NCBI GenBank assembly: GCA_964523945.1
Contig: CAZGBU010000012.1
Coordinates: 1-29,836 of the forward strand
Direction: 5' to 3'
Length of the DNA stretch: 29,836 bases
From: CAKTOF01 sp964523945
GTDB lineage: Bacteria; Bacillota; Clostridia; Oscillospirales; Oscillospiraceae
The position numbers and the translations under genes were made by a program. Positions 1 through 7,715 of this stretch are shown piece after piece. The notes beneath the pieces were generated by a model. That model saw only the letters and a program-made list of their open reading frames with translations, ran no database searches and was not told the DNA's origin. Each line of letters starts with the position of its first letter. Position 1 is the first letter of the stretch.

Positions 1-98
1 ACCAACCGGCAGTGGAAAGCGAGCAGACCGGATGACCGCCGATGGCCGTCCGCACAGCATCCGCTGGGCGGGGAAAATCCTGCCCGGCGTGCCTGCAC

Positions 99-127
99 TT
101 GCGGGAACGAAGCGCACGTGTTAAAAT
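99..127 (+). promoter_or_regulatory. Candidate sigma-A promoter for the 197-1204 gene
   Basis: TTGCGG at 99-104 and TAAAAT at 122-127 are separated by 17 bases, and a TGT directly before the -10 box gives an extended -10. The -35 box is a weak match (3 of 6). Transcription would start near 134, leaving a leader of about 60 bases. Bases 1-98 hold no gene I can support; they may be the end of an upstream gene and its downstream spacer. Confidence 0.5.
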
Positions 128-196
128 GTGGATCAGAATCGGGCGGACCGGCGCCCGCGCTTGTGCGGGGCTCAATTCTTTCGGGAGGTGCGGATC

Positions 197-1204
197 ATGC
201 GTGGAAAAAGACGCTGCCTGCTCCTGAGCGGCATTCTGCTGGCCGCCGTGCTGCTTGCTGCGGGAATTGGCTTCCTGCTTTCCCGTCCTGGAAACGAGCC
301 GAGCGCGGCGGAGGAGCCGGAGAACAATGCCTACCCGCTTTACATCTCTGCGCTGTTTGCTTCGGATGATGCATTGTGGATCCTGCGCGCCAGGAGCAGC
401 GTTGGTATCCCGAGGGAATACGATTTACACACCATAGGGGCGGATGGACAGGAGCATTATGTACGGCAATTCCCCGGGGAACAGGCGGTCTGGAACGAAG
501 ATGATGCATCCATTCTCTATTTGTCCGATGCGGAAACGCTCTGTGCATATGATCCGGAAACCGGAGATATGACAACCCACGCGCTCGAACAGGAATATCT
601 GCGAATCTGCGCAGTGGATCGAGGCAACGTATTTCTGCAGCAGGAGAACGGCGGGACAGTGACCATGGTGACGGATTCGTATGCGGAAGAACAGGAGCTT
701 GGCATACATGGTCGGGTTGTGGCTGCATATGAAGGCCGTCTTTTGCTCTGGGACGGTTCTGCACGTAGCTTGCCCTGTTATGACTATACGGCGGATCAGA
801 CGGTCTGGCATAAGGATCTGTTTCGATATTATTCGGATGATACGGATCCCCCCGTGCTGTGTGAGAGCGGCGGCAACCTGTATCTGGCGGATTCAAACGG
901 CGGTGAAATTCTTTTCATTGAGCAGTTCACGCGCCAGAGCGAGATCCGGCATACGGGAGTGCGGTTTTCTCAGGTGCTTGCCATGGCGGATGCAGGAGAG
1001 TATGTGGTCTGTGCGTCAAATGCCTCAAATGCCATCCGACTGTTTGCGCTGCAGCGTGACGGGACCCGCCTGGATCTGACAGAGTGGCAGGGGCCGCACC
1101 CGTATCGAAATGCAATCATGCTTCTGGCGATTCAGAATGGGACGTTATATTGCACGCTCAGCCAGGAAGACGGACTGTTTTCCTTTGATCTGGCGGGGCA
1201 GTGA
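197..1204 (+). CDS. Membrane-anchored or secreted protein of unknown function
   Basis: A 335-residue protein that I do not recognise. The N-terminus has basic residues (MRGKRR) followed by a hydrophobic stretch at about residues 7-27, which fits an uncleaved signal anchor or a signal peptide, so the bulk is probably outside the cell. The remainder alternates short hydrophobic strands with polar turns and has repeated phrases such as ALWILRA, LLLWDG and LYLADSNG, which suggests a beta-propeller-like fold; this is inference, with no clear signature motif. The start at 197 is chosen over the in-frame ATG at 128 because GGGAGGTG at 183-190 is well spaced before it and the signal-like segment begins there. 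It has its own candidate promoter and a terminator right after the stop codon, so it looks monocistronic. Confidence 0.75.
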   Translation: MRGKRRCLLLSGILLAAVLLAAGIGFLLSRPGNEPSAAEEPENNAYPLYISALFASDDALWILRARSSVGIPREYDLHTIGADGQEHYVRQFPGEQAVWNEDDASILYLSDAETLCAYDPETGDMTTHALEQEYLRICAVDRGNVFLQQENGGTVTMVTDSYAEEQELGIHGRVVAAYEGRLLLWDGSARSLPCYDYTADQTVWHKDLFRYYSDDTDPPVLCESGGNLYLADSNGGEILFIEQFTRQSEIRHTGVRFSQVLAMADAGEYVVCASNASNAIRLFALQRDGTRLDLTEWQGPHPYRNAIMLLAIQNGTLYCTLSQEDGLFSFDLAGQ

Positions 1205-1237
1205 GCCGGCGCATCGCGGATGCGCCGGCTGCTTTTT
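1204..1237 (+). terminator. Intrinsic terminator after the 197-1204 gene
   Basis: A perfect 12-bp stem (1204-1215 with 1219-1230) closes a GCG loop and is followed by GCTTTTT. It overlaps the last base of the stop codon and separates the upstream gene from the smc operon. Confidence 0.85.
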
Positions 1238-1274
1238 GCGCTGGGGCGCCGACGAAGGAGGGGCTGTTTCAATC

Positions 1275-1303
1275 TTGAAAAAAGGCGCTTGATGTGGTAA
1301 AAT
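1275..1303 (+). promoter_or_regulatory. Sigma-A promoter of the smc operon
   Basis: TTGAAA at 1275-1280, a 17-base spacer and TAAAAT at 1298-1303, with TGG before the -10 box (extended -10). The expected transcript start near 1310 leaves a leader of about 134 bases before smc, in which I see no riboswitch-like structure. Confidence 0.7.
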
Positions 1304-1443
1304 TAACTGCTATATTGGCAAGGCACAGAGCCCGCCGCATGCGCAGTCCAGCCGGAATCCGGTGCACAGCTGCATGACAAGGCGTTTGAAAACCCGAAAA
1401 TGCGGGGATTGAAAAAGGCTGCAATGAAGAAAGAGGCGTGTTG

Positions 1444-4400
1444 ATGTACCTGAAAGCGCTCGAGATCCAGGGATTCAAGTCGTTCCCGGACAAGACCTAT
1501 CTGTCGTTCGACAGCGACATCACGGCAATTGTCGGACCGAACGGAAGCGGAAAATCGAATATCTCGGATGCGATCCGCTGGGTCATGGGCGAGATGAGCA
1601 CGAAAGCGCTGCGCGGCGCGAAGATGGAGGATGTCATCTTCGGCGGTACGCTACGGCGCAGCCAGCTCGGCTTTGCAGAGGTTTCTCTGGTGCTCGACAA
1701 TACGGATCACGCTTTTGATCTCGACGCGCCGGAGGTGATGGTGACACGCCGTTATTTCCGTTCCGGCGACAGCGAATACTATATCAACCGGCAGTCTGCC
1801 CGGCTGAAGGATATCAACGAGCTGTTTATGGACACCGGCCTGGGCCGGGAGGGATATTCAAACATCGGCCAGGGCAGGATTGATGAGATCCTGTCGGTCA
1901 GAAGCCAGGACCGGCGCGAAATTTTTGAGGAGGCGGCCGGCATCTCCAAGTTCCGTCACCGCAAAGAGGAGACGGAGCGGAAGCTGGCCGTCACGGCAGA
2001 GAATCTGGTGCGCATCGGGGACAAGATCGCCGAGCTGGAACTGCAGCTCGATCCGCTTCGCACACAGGCCGAGCGCGCAAAGAAGTTCCTGCTCTACCGG
2101 GATGAGCTGCGCGGGCTGGAGGTTACGGTCTGGCTCGATTCGCTTGCGCGCCTGGCCGAGACGGCGGAGAAGACACAGGCAGACTATCAGGCCGCGTCGC
2201 TTGCGCTGCAGCGCGAGCACGCGCAGCTCGATGCGCTCTATCGCGGGATCGAGCAGGCGGCAGAGGATCTGCGCGCCCGCGACACCGCGCAGGAGGCGTT
2301 GCGCGCTCAGATCGCCGCACAGGAGGCTGACGCACAGCGCATGGCGGGGGATGTGGCTGTTGCCCGCACACAGATCGAGCACAACAGCGCCAACATCGAG
2401 CGTATCCGGCAGGAGCTTGCGGAGCACGACGGCCGCACCGGCGGCCTGTCTGAGCAGATTGCACAGAGCCAGGCGCGCGCGGACGAAATCGCGCAGAACC
2501 TTGCCGCCTTGCAGGACGAGCTTGCTGCGGCGCTCGAAGAGGATGGCCGTCTGTCCGATGCGGCGGGCGCGCGCAGCCGCTCGCTGCTCGAGATGAATGC
2601 GGCGCATGCAGCGCTCCTGGCGGCCATTGCGGATCAACGTGGCCGCGCCGTGCTGCTCACGGCCTCGGTGCAGGAGCTTGAGGCGCGCGCGGCCGCGCTC
2701 GAGGAACAGTCCGGCGAGGCGGAGCACCGCCGCGGCGAGGCGGAGGAACAGCTCTCGGCCTGTCGCGCGTCGCTGCAGCAGGCGCGGGAACAGGTGCAGT
2801 CTGCACAGAACCAGATCGACGGCTATCGCCTGCGGATGCGCTCGCGCGAGGAAAAGCGCGATCAGCTCCGCACCAAAGCGACGCAGCTCGGCATCGAGGC
2901 GGATACCGTTGCTTCCCGCATCCGGATGTTTGAGGAAATGGCACGCGCATACGAGGGCTATTCCAAGGCGGTGCGCGTCGTCATGCAGGAGGCGTCGCGC
3001 GGCGCGCTGCGCGGCGTGCACGGACCGGTCTCCGAGCTGCTGCGGGCGAGCGACCGCGATGCGCTTGCCATCGAGACGGCGCTGGGCGCCGCGGCACAGC
3101 ATATTATTGTCGGGTCGGACGCGGATGCAAGGGCAGCCATCGGTCTGCTCAAACGGCGCGACGCCGGCCGCGCGACATTTCTTCCGCTTTCGACCATCCG
3201 CGGACGCCGTCTGGAGGAGCGCGGGCTCGAGCAGCAGCGCGGCTTTGTCGGTGTTGCCGTGAATCTGGTGGAATTTGATTCGCAGTACGCGCAGATCGTG
3301 CAGAATCTGCTTGGCCGCATTGTGGTCACAGAGGACCTCGAGAGCGCGTCGGCCATTGCGAAACAATATGGATACCGGTTCCGTGTCGTGACGCGTGACG
3401 GGCAGGTCGTCAATCCGGGCGGTTCGATGACCGGCGGCTCGGCCGCGCGCTCGGCGGGCATCCTGTCGCGCGCCAATGAGCTCGAGCGCCTGAATGCCCG
3501 TGCGCAGCAGCTTGCGGATGAGCGCGCCTCGGCTGAGACGGCGCTGCAGGAGGCCGAGCGGCAGGCGGCGGAAGTGGAATATGAGATCACCGAGGCGGAG
3601 GGGCGCAAGCGCCTGTGCGAGGATGAGGTCCTCCGCCTGGAGGGACAGGAGGGGCAGTTCCAGCTGCTGGTTGATGCCGCACAGAATGCGATTGACGGTG
3701 CGGCGCAGGAACTCGCGTCGCTGCGCGGGCGCGCCGACGAGGCCCGGAAAAGTGCGCAGACGGCGGACGAACAGCTTCGCGAACAGTCTGAGCGCGCCGA
3801 TGCGCTTGCAGACCAAACGCAGCAGCTGCAGCAGCAGCTTGACGAGGCGCAGGCGCAGTCGGCGGCGGTCAGCGAGACGATCGGCCGCATCCGGATGCAG
3901 ACCGCTGCGCTCGAGGCAGAGCGGCAGACGGCACTCGGCGCGATGGAGCAGCTCCGCGCGCTGGAAGCGGCGATGCGGGGCGACCGGCAGCAGAAGCAAT
4001 CGCTGATCGAGCGCTTTACTGCCGAAAACGAGTCGCTCGCCCAGCAGATCGCGTCGCTGGAACAGCAGATCGCGTCGCTGGAACAGCAGACCAGCCAGCT
4101 TCGTCAAACGTATCAGGCAGACGCGCAGGCGAGCGCCGATGCAGAATCGCGCAAGACGGCGCTGGAAAAGCAGACGCAGGATCAGAACCGGGAACTGCTG
4201 ACGATGGAACGCGAATGCGCGCGGCTTGAACAGAAAAAGAGCGCGACTGAGATGGAGGAGAAGCAGATCATCGACCGCCTGTGGGACACCTACGAGCTGA
4301 CGCGCACCACAGCGCAGACAGTTCGCCAGCCGATCGAGAGCACGGCGGCGGCCAATCGCCGCATCTCGGAGCTGAAGCGGAAAATCTCCGCGCTCGGCAC

Positions 4401-5031
4401 GCCCAACCTCGGCGCGATCGAGGAGTTTGAGCGCATCAATGAGCGCTATACCTACCTGAGCGGTCAGCGCGACGATGTCACCGCGGCCAAGCGCGGACTC
4501 GAAAGTATCATCCGCGACATTGTCAGCGAGATGACGGAGATCTTCCGCACAGAGTTCGACCGGATCAACACCGCCTTTGCACAGACGTTCACCGAGCTGT
4601 TCGGCGGCGGCGCGGCGCGGCTTGAACTTGAGGATGAATCGGACATCCTGAACTGCGGCATTGAGATCAAGGCGCAGCCGCCCGGCAAGCAGCTCAAATC
4701 CATCACGCTGCTCTCCGGCGGTGAAAAGGCGCTGGTCGCCATTGCGCTCTACTTTGCCATCCTGAAGGTGCGGCCGACGCCGTTCTGCATGCTCGATGAG
4801 ATCGACGCGGCGCTCGACGACCGAAACGTTGCAATGTACGCCTCTTATCTGCGCAGCCTGTGCGATAAAACGCAGTTCATTGTCATTACGCACCGGCGCG
4901 GCACGATAGAGGCAGCCGATGTGCTCTACGGCGTCACCATGCAGGAGCAGGGCGTCTCGAAAATTCTGACCATCGATCTGAACCGGATGGCCAGTCAGCT
5001 TGGAATCCAGGAAGAAGGAGAAACAGCATGA
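1444..5031 (+). CDS. smc: Chromosome segregation ATPase SMC
   Basis: The SMC protein of the bacterial condensin (with ScpA and ScpB, not in this window), which organises and separates the nucleoid. It has 1195 residues, normal for the family. Walker A GPNGSGKS is at residues 31-38; two long Ala/Glu/Gln-rich coiled coils flank a hinge around residues 510-660 (GVHGPVSELL near the start, a Gly-rich NPGGSMTGGS stretch near the end). The C-terminal head has the ABC signature LLSGGEKALVA near residue 1089 and Walker B FCMLDEIDAA near 1114. I place the start at ATG 1444, because AAGAAAGAGG lies 7 bases upstream and the protein then begins MYLKALEIQGFKSF as expected; GTG 1438 and TTG 1441 are in-frame alternatives. 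The stop overlaps the ftsY start (ATGA). One exact heptad duplication sits in the second coil at 4042-4083. Confidence 0.98.
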   Translation: MYLKALEIQGFKSFPDKTYLSFDSDITAIVGPNGSGKSNISDAIRWVMGEMSTKALRGAKMEDVIFGGTLRRSQLGFAEVSLVLDNTDHAFDLDAPEVMVTRRYFRSGDSEYYINRQSARLKDINELFMDTGLGREGYSNIGQGRIDEILSVRSQDRREIFEEAAGISKFRHRKEETERKLAVTAENLVRIGDKIAELELQLDPLRTQAERAKKFLLYRDELRGLEVTVWLDSLARLAETAEKTQADYQAASLALQREHAQLDALYRGIEQAAEDLRARDTAQEALRAQIAAQEADAQRMAGDVAVARTQIEHNSANIERIRQELAEHDGRTGGLSEQIAQSQARADEIAQNLAALQDELAAALEEDGRLSDAAGARSRSLLEMNAAHAALLAAIADQRGRAVLLTASVQELEARAAALEEQSGEAEHRRGEAEEQLSACRASLQQAREQVQSAQNQIDGYRLRMRSREEKRDQLRTKATQLGIEADTVASRIRMFEEMARAYEGYSKAVRVVMQEASRGALRGVHGPVSELLRASDRDALAIETALGAAAQHIIVGSDADARAAIGLLKRRDAGRATFLPLSTIRGRRLEERGLEQQRGFVGVAVNLVEFDSQYAQIVQNLLGRIVVTEDLESASAIAKQYGYRFRVVTRDGQVVNPGGSMTGGSAARSAGILSRANELERLNARAQQLADERASAETALQEAERQAAEVEYEITEAEGRKRLCEDEVLRLEGQEGQFQLLVDAAQNAIDGAAQELASLRGRADEARKSAQTADEQLREQSERADALADQTQQLQQQLDEAQAQSAAVSETIGRIRMQTAALEAERQTALGAMEQLRALEAAMRGDRQQKQSLIERFTAENESLAQQIASLEQQIASLEQQTSQLRQTYQADAQASADAESRKTALEKQTQDQNRELLTMERECARLEQKKSATEMEEKQIIDRLWDTYELTRTTAQTVRQPIESTAAANRRISELKRKISALGTPNLGAIEEFERINERYTYLSGQRDDVTAAKRGLESIIRDIVSEMTEIFRTEFDRINTAFAQTFTELFGGGAARLELEDESDILNCGIEIKAQPPGKQLKSITLLSGGEKALVAIALYFAILKVRPTPFCMLDEIDAALDDRNVAMYASYLRSLCDKTQFIVITHRRGTIEAADVLYGVTMQEQGVSKILTIDLNRMASQLGIQEEGETA
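4042..4083 (+). repeat. Exact 21-bp tandem duplication in the smc coiled coil
   Basis: Two identical 21-base units (4042-4062 and 4063-4083) encode QQIASLE twice; a third partial copy continues (CAGCAGA). The unit is exactly one coiled-coil heptad, so gain or loss keeps both frame and coil register. Confidence 0.9.
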
Positions 5032-5918
5032 GCTTTTTTGACAAGATCAAGTCCGGCCTGACCCGGACACGCGACTCCATCAGCAGCGTATTTTCCGCTT
5101 CGCAGCTCGACGATGCATTCTACGATGAACTCGAAGAGAGTTTGATCCTTGCGGATCTCGGTGCGGAAACCGCGGTGGAGGCGGTCGAGCAGCTGCGCGA
5201 GACGGTGCGCGAACAGCGCCTCAAGCAGCCCGAACAGGCACGGCAGGCGCTGCGCGATATTCTCGGACGGATGCTGTGCGTCGGCGGCAGCCGGCTGAAA
5301 ATTGGCACAAAGCCGTCGGTGATCCTTGTCATCGGCGTCAACGGCGTGGGCAAGACCACGTCGATTGGAAAGATTGCAAATCTGCTGCACAAGAAAGGGA
5401 AAAAGGTGCTGCTGTGCGCAGCGGATACGTTTCGCGCTGCGGCGGCTGATCAGCTCGAAATCTGGGCCGGCCGCGCCGGCGTTGATCTGGTGCGCCAGGA
5501 CGAGGGCGCGGATCCCGCGTCTGTCGTATACGATGCCATTTCGGCCGCGCGGGCGCGTGGCACCGACGTCATCATCTGCGATACGGCCGGTCGGCTGCAC
5601 AACAAGCAGAACCTGATGAACGAGCTGGGCAAGATCTCGCGCATCATTGACCGCGAGCTGCCCGGCGCGGACAAAGAGGTTCTGCTGGTCATTGACGGTA
5701 CGACAGGGCAGAACGGTTTGGCACAGGCGCGGCAGTTTCAGCAGATCGCCGGTGTGACCGGTATGGTGCTGACCAAGCTGGACGGCACGGCCAAGGGCGG
5801 CATTGTCATTGCTGTGGCGAAAGAGCTGCAGATTCCGGTGAAGTTCATCGGTGTCGGCGAGGGCATGGACGACCTGATGCAGTTTGAGGCATATGAATAC
5901 GTGGAAGCGCTGATTTGA
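5028..5918 (+). CDS. ftsY: Signal recognition particle receptor FtsY
   Basis: The SRP receptor GTPase, which docks ribosome-nascent chain-SRP complexes at the membrane. It has 296 residues, a short form without the long acidic A domain seen in E. coli. The N-terminal helical domain covers about residues 1-85, followed by the NG GTPase: G1 GVNGVGKTT at 103-111, the DTFRAAAADQL segment, G3 DTAGRLHNKQNL, G4 TKLDGTAKGG and the closing IGVGEGMDDLMQF. All expected motifs are present. It overlaps smc by four bases (ATGA), as in many Firmicutes, implying translational coupling. Ffh is not encoded in the window. Confidence 0.98.
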   Translation: MSFFDKIKSGLTRTRDSISSVFSASQLDDAFYDELEESLILADLGAETAVEAVEQLRETVREQRLKQPEQARQALRDILGRMLCVGGSRLKIGTKPSVILVIGVNGVGKTTSIGKIANLLHKKGKKVLLCAADTFRAAAADQLEIWAGRAGVDLVRQDEGADPASVVYDAISAARARGTDVIICDTAGRLHNKQNLMNELGKISRIIDRELPGADKEVLLVIDGTTGQNGLAQARQFQQIAGVTGMVLTKLDGTAKGGIVIAVAKELQIPVKFIGVGEGMDDLMQFEAYEYVEALI

Positions 5919-5932
5919 CGGGAGAGAAAAAC

Positions 5933-6650
5933 ATGAGAACAGACGGAAGAAGCGCGGATGCGCTGCGCCCGGTAAAAATCACAACGGGCTTTTCCAAATT
6001 TGCCGAGGGGAGCTGCCTGATCGAGTGCGGCAATACCATCGTGCTGTGCAACGCCTCGGTGGAAGAGCGCGTGCCGAAGCATGTGCTTTCCGGCGGCTGG
6101 ATCACGGCGGAATATGCGATGCTGCCGCGGGCAAACCGCGAACGCTCGCGCCGGGACATCAGCCGGCTGAAGCTCGCGCCGCGCTCGGCGGAGATCCAGC
6201 GCCTGATCGGCCGCTCGCTCCGCTCGGCGGTTGATCTGCAAAAACTTGGCGAGCGGGAGATCACGATCGACTGCGACGTGCTGCAGGGTGACGGCGGGAC
6301 CCGCACCGCTTCGGTGACAGGCGGTTTCATTGCGCTGGTGCTGGCCAGCCGGACACTGATGGAAACAGGGCAGGCTCACGCAAATGCCGGTGGAGACGTT
6401 TGTCTCCGGCATATCGGCCGGGATTGTCGGCGGCGAGGCGTTGCTCGATCTGTGCTATGAGGAGGATTCGCATGCCGATGTCGACCTCAACTGCGTGATG
6501 ACCGGCGACGGCCGGTTGATCGAGCTGCAGGGGACCGGCGAGGGCCGGCCGTTCACATTTGATGAACACGCTGCGCTTCTGGCGCTGTGCCGAAAGGGCA
6601 ATGCCGCGCTGTCTGAACTGCAGCGTGGGGTACTGGGGGATCTGACATGA
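5933..6650 (+). pseudogene. rph: Ribonuclease PH gene with a one-base frameshift
   Basis: RNase PH trims the 3' ends of tRNA precursors by phosphorolysis. The first part (MRTDGR, then about 145 residues through DCDVLQGDGGTRTASVTGGF) and the last part (MPVETFVSGISAGIVGGEALLDL, DLNCVMTGDGRLIELQGTGEG, ending in GVLGDLT) are both typical of the family but lie in different frames. The sense breaks between about 6362 and 6375: reading METGQ and then dropping one G gives LTQMPVETFVSG, so a single extra base explains it. The open frame of the first part runs to 6460. The total of 718 bases is one more than a multiple of three; repaired, it would encode about 238 residues, a normal length. The start ATG 5933 has GGGAGAG upstream. 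It could be a true mutation, as in the rph-1 allele of E. coli K-12, or a sequence error. The stop overlaps the xtp start. Confidence 0.9.
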
Positions 6651-7246
6651 AGCTGGTGCTGGCGAGCAAAAACGCGGCCAAGCTGGCCGAGATGCGGCAG
6701 ATCCTGGAGCGCCTCGGCTGCGAGGTGATCAGTGAAGCCGAGGCCGGCGTCGACGTGGAGGTCGAGGAGACCGGCACGACGTTCGAGGAGAATTCCGCGC
6801 TCAAGGCGGCGGCTGTTCTGCGCGCAAGCGGGCTGCCGGCCATTGCGGATGATTCCGGCCTGGAAGTCGACGCGCTCGGCGGCGCGCCGGGCGTGTATTC
6901 GGCGCGCTACGGCGGGCTTGATTCGGACGAGGCGCGCACGCAGCTGCTGCTCGATGCAATGCAGGAGGTGCCGGACGGACAGCGCACGGCGCGCTTTGTC
7001 TCAGTTATCACCTGCGCAATGCCGGACGGGACGTTGCTCAGTGCCCGCGGCGAGTGCCCCGGCGTCATCACCCGTGCGCCGCGGGGTGAAAACGGCTTTG
7101 CCTATGATCCGGTTTTTTTGTACGAGCCGGAGCAGCAGACGTTTGCCGAGCTATGTGCGGCGCGAAAAAATGAAATCAGCCACCGTGCCCGGGCACTGGA
7201 CCGGTTTGCGGAGCAGTTGAAGGAGTATTTGCATGCTGACAAGTAA
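6647..7246 (+). CDS. rdgB: dITP/XTP pyrophosphatase (Ham1/RdgB family)
   Basis: A nucleotide house-cleaning enzyme that hydrolyses dITP, ITP and XTP to the monophosphates and pyrophosphate, keeping deaminated purines out of DNA and RNA. It has 199 residues, the usual size. The N-terminal substrate motif ASKNAAKLAEM is at residues 6-16, the conserved ADDSGLEVDAL at 67-77, GVYSARYGG at 82-90, and the C-terminal FAYDPVF and SHRARAL segments are present. It overlaps rph by four bases and yhbY by 14 bases, so all three look translationally coupled. The rph-xtp pairing is common in bacteria. Confidence 0.96.
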   Translation: MKLVLASKNAAKLAEMRQILERLGCEVISEAEAGVDVEVEETGTTFEENSALKAAAVLRASGLPAIADDSGLEVDALGGAPGVYSARYGGLDSDEARTQLLLDAMQEVPDGQRTARFVSVITCAMPDGTLLSARGECPGVITRAPRGENGFAYDPVFLYEPEQQTFAELCAARKNEISHRARALDRFAEQLKEYLHADK

Positions 7247-7670
7247 GGAGCGCGCCGCCCTGCGCGCGCAGGCGAATGGGATTGAGACGATCCTGCTCAT
7301 TGGAAAAGGCGGGATCACCGACACGGTGATCGCACAGGCAGACAGCGCGCTGACGGCGCGCGAGCTGATCAAGTGCGGCGTGCTTGAGACGGCGATGCTG
7401 ACGCCGCGCGAGGCAAGCGATCTGCTCTGTGAAGCGCTTGGCGCCGACGGTGTCCAGGTTGTCGGGAGCAAATTCGTGCTCTACCGGAAGAGCCGGAAGC
7501 CGGCGCCGGGCAAACCGAAGCCGAAAAAGGTCAACCCGGTGCGCAAGGGTGTGCAGACCCGCCGCAGAAAAGCGCAGGCCGAACGCCTCAAACGCGACGC
7601 CTATTTCCGCCAGATGGCCATCGAGGCCGCCATTGAAAAACGAAAACGCAGGGAAGAGAAAAACGGCTGA
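7233..7670 (+). CDS. yhbY: YhbY-type CRM-domain RNA-binding protein
   Basis: A CRM-domain protein implicated in large ribosomal subunit assembly in related bacteria. The CRM domain occupies about residues 1-97, with the GKGG loop at 24-27 and the usual VQVVGSKFVLYRKS end. Family members are often just under 100 residues; this one has 145, because a Lys/Arg-rich tail of about 48 residues (KPGKPKPKKVNPVRKG, later KRKRREEKNG) has been added and could add RNA affinity. The start is supported by AAGGAG at 7219-7224, inside the end of xtp. The yhbY-nadD-yqeK-rsfS neighbourhood is typical of Firmicutes. Confidence 0.93.
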   Translation: MLTSKERAALRAQANGIETILLIGKGGITDTVIAQADSALTARELIKCGVLETAMLTPREASDLLCEALGADGVQVVGSKFVLYRKSRKPAPGKPKPKKVNPVRKGVQTRRRKAQAERLKRDAYFRQMAIEAAIEKRKRREEKNG

Positions 7671-7715
7671 GCAGACAGTAGGCCGGATCGACTGAGTGTT
7701 TTGGAGGTGTGCGCC

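Noticed and set aside
1..196. Several short open frames before the first gene
   Set aside because: None has a convincing ribosome binding site or recognisable product; one may be the tail of an upstream gene, but this cannot be decided from the fragment.
1858..4893. A very long open frame on the minus strand opposite smc (about 1011 codons)
   Set aside because: It is antisense to a certain smc gene; GC-rich codons rarely give stops on the opposite strand. The translation is Leu/Arg-rich without any recognisable domain, and no ribosome binding site precedes it.
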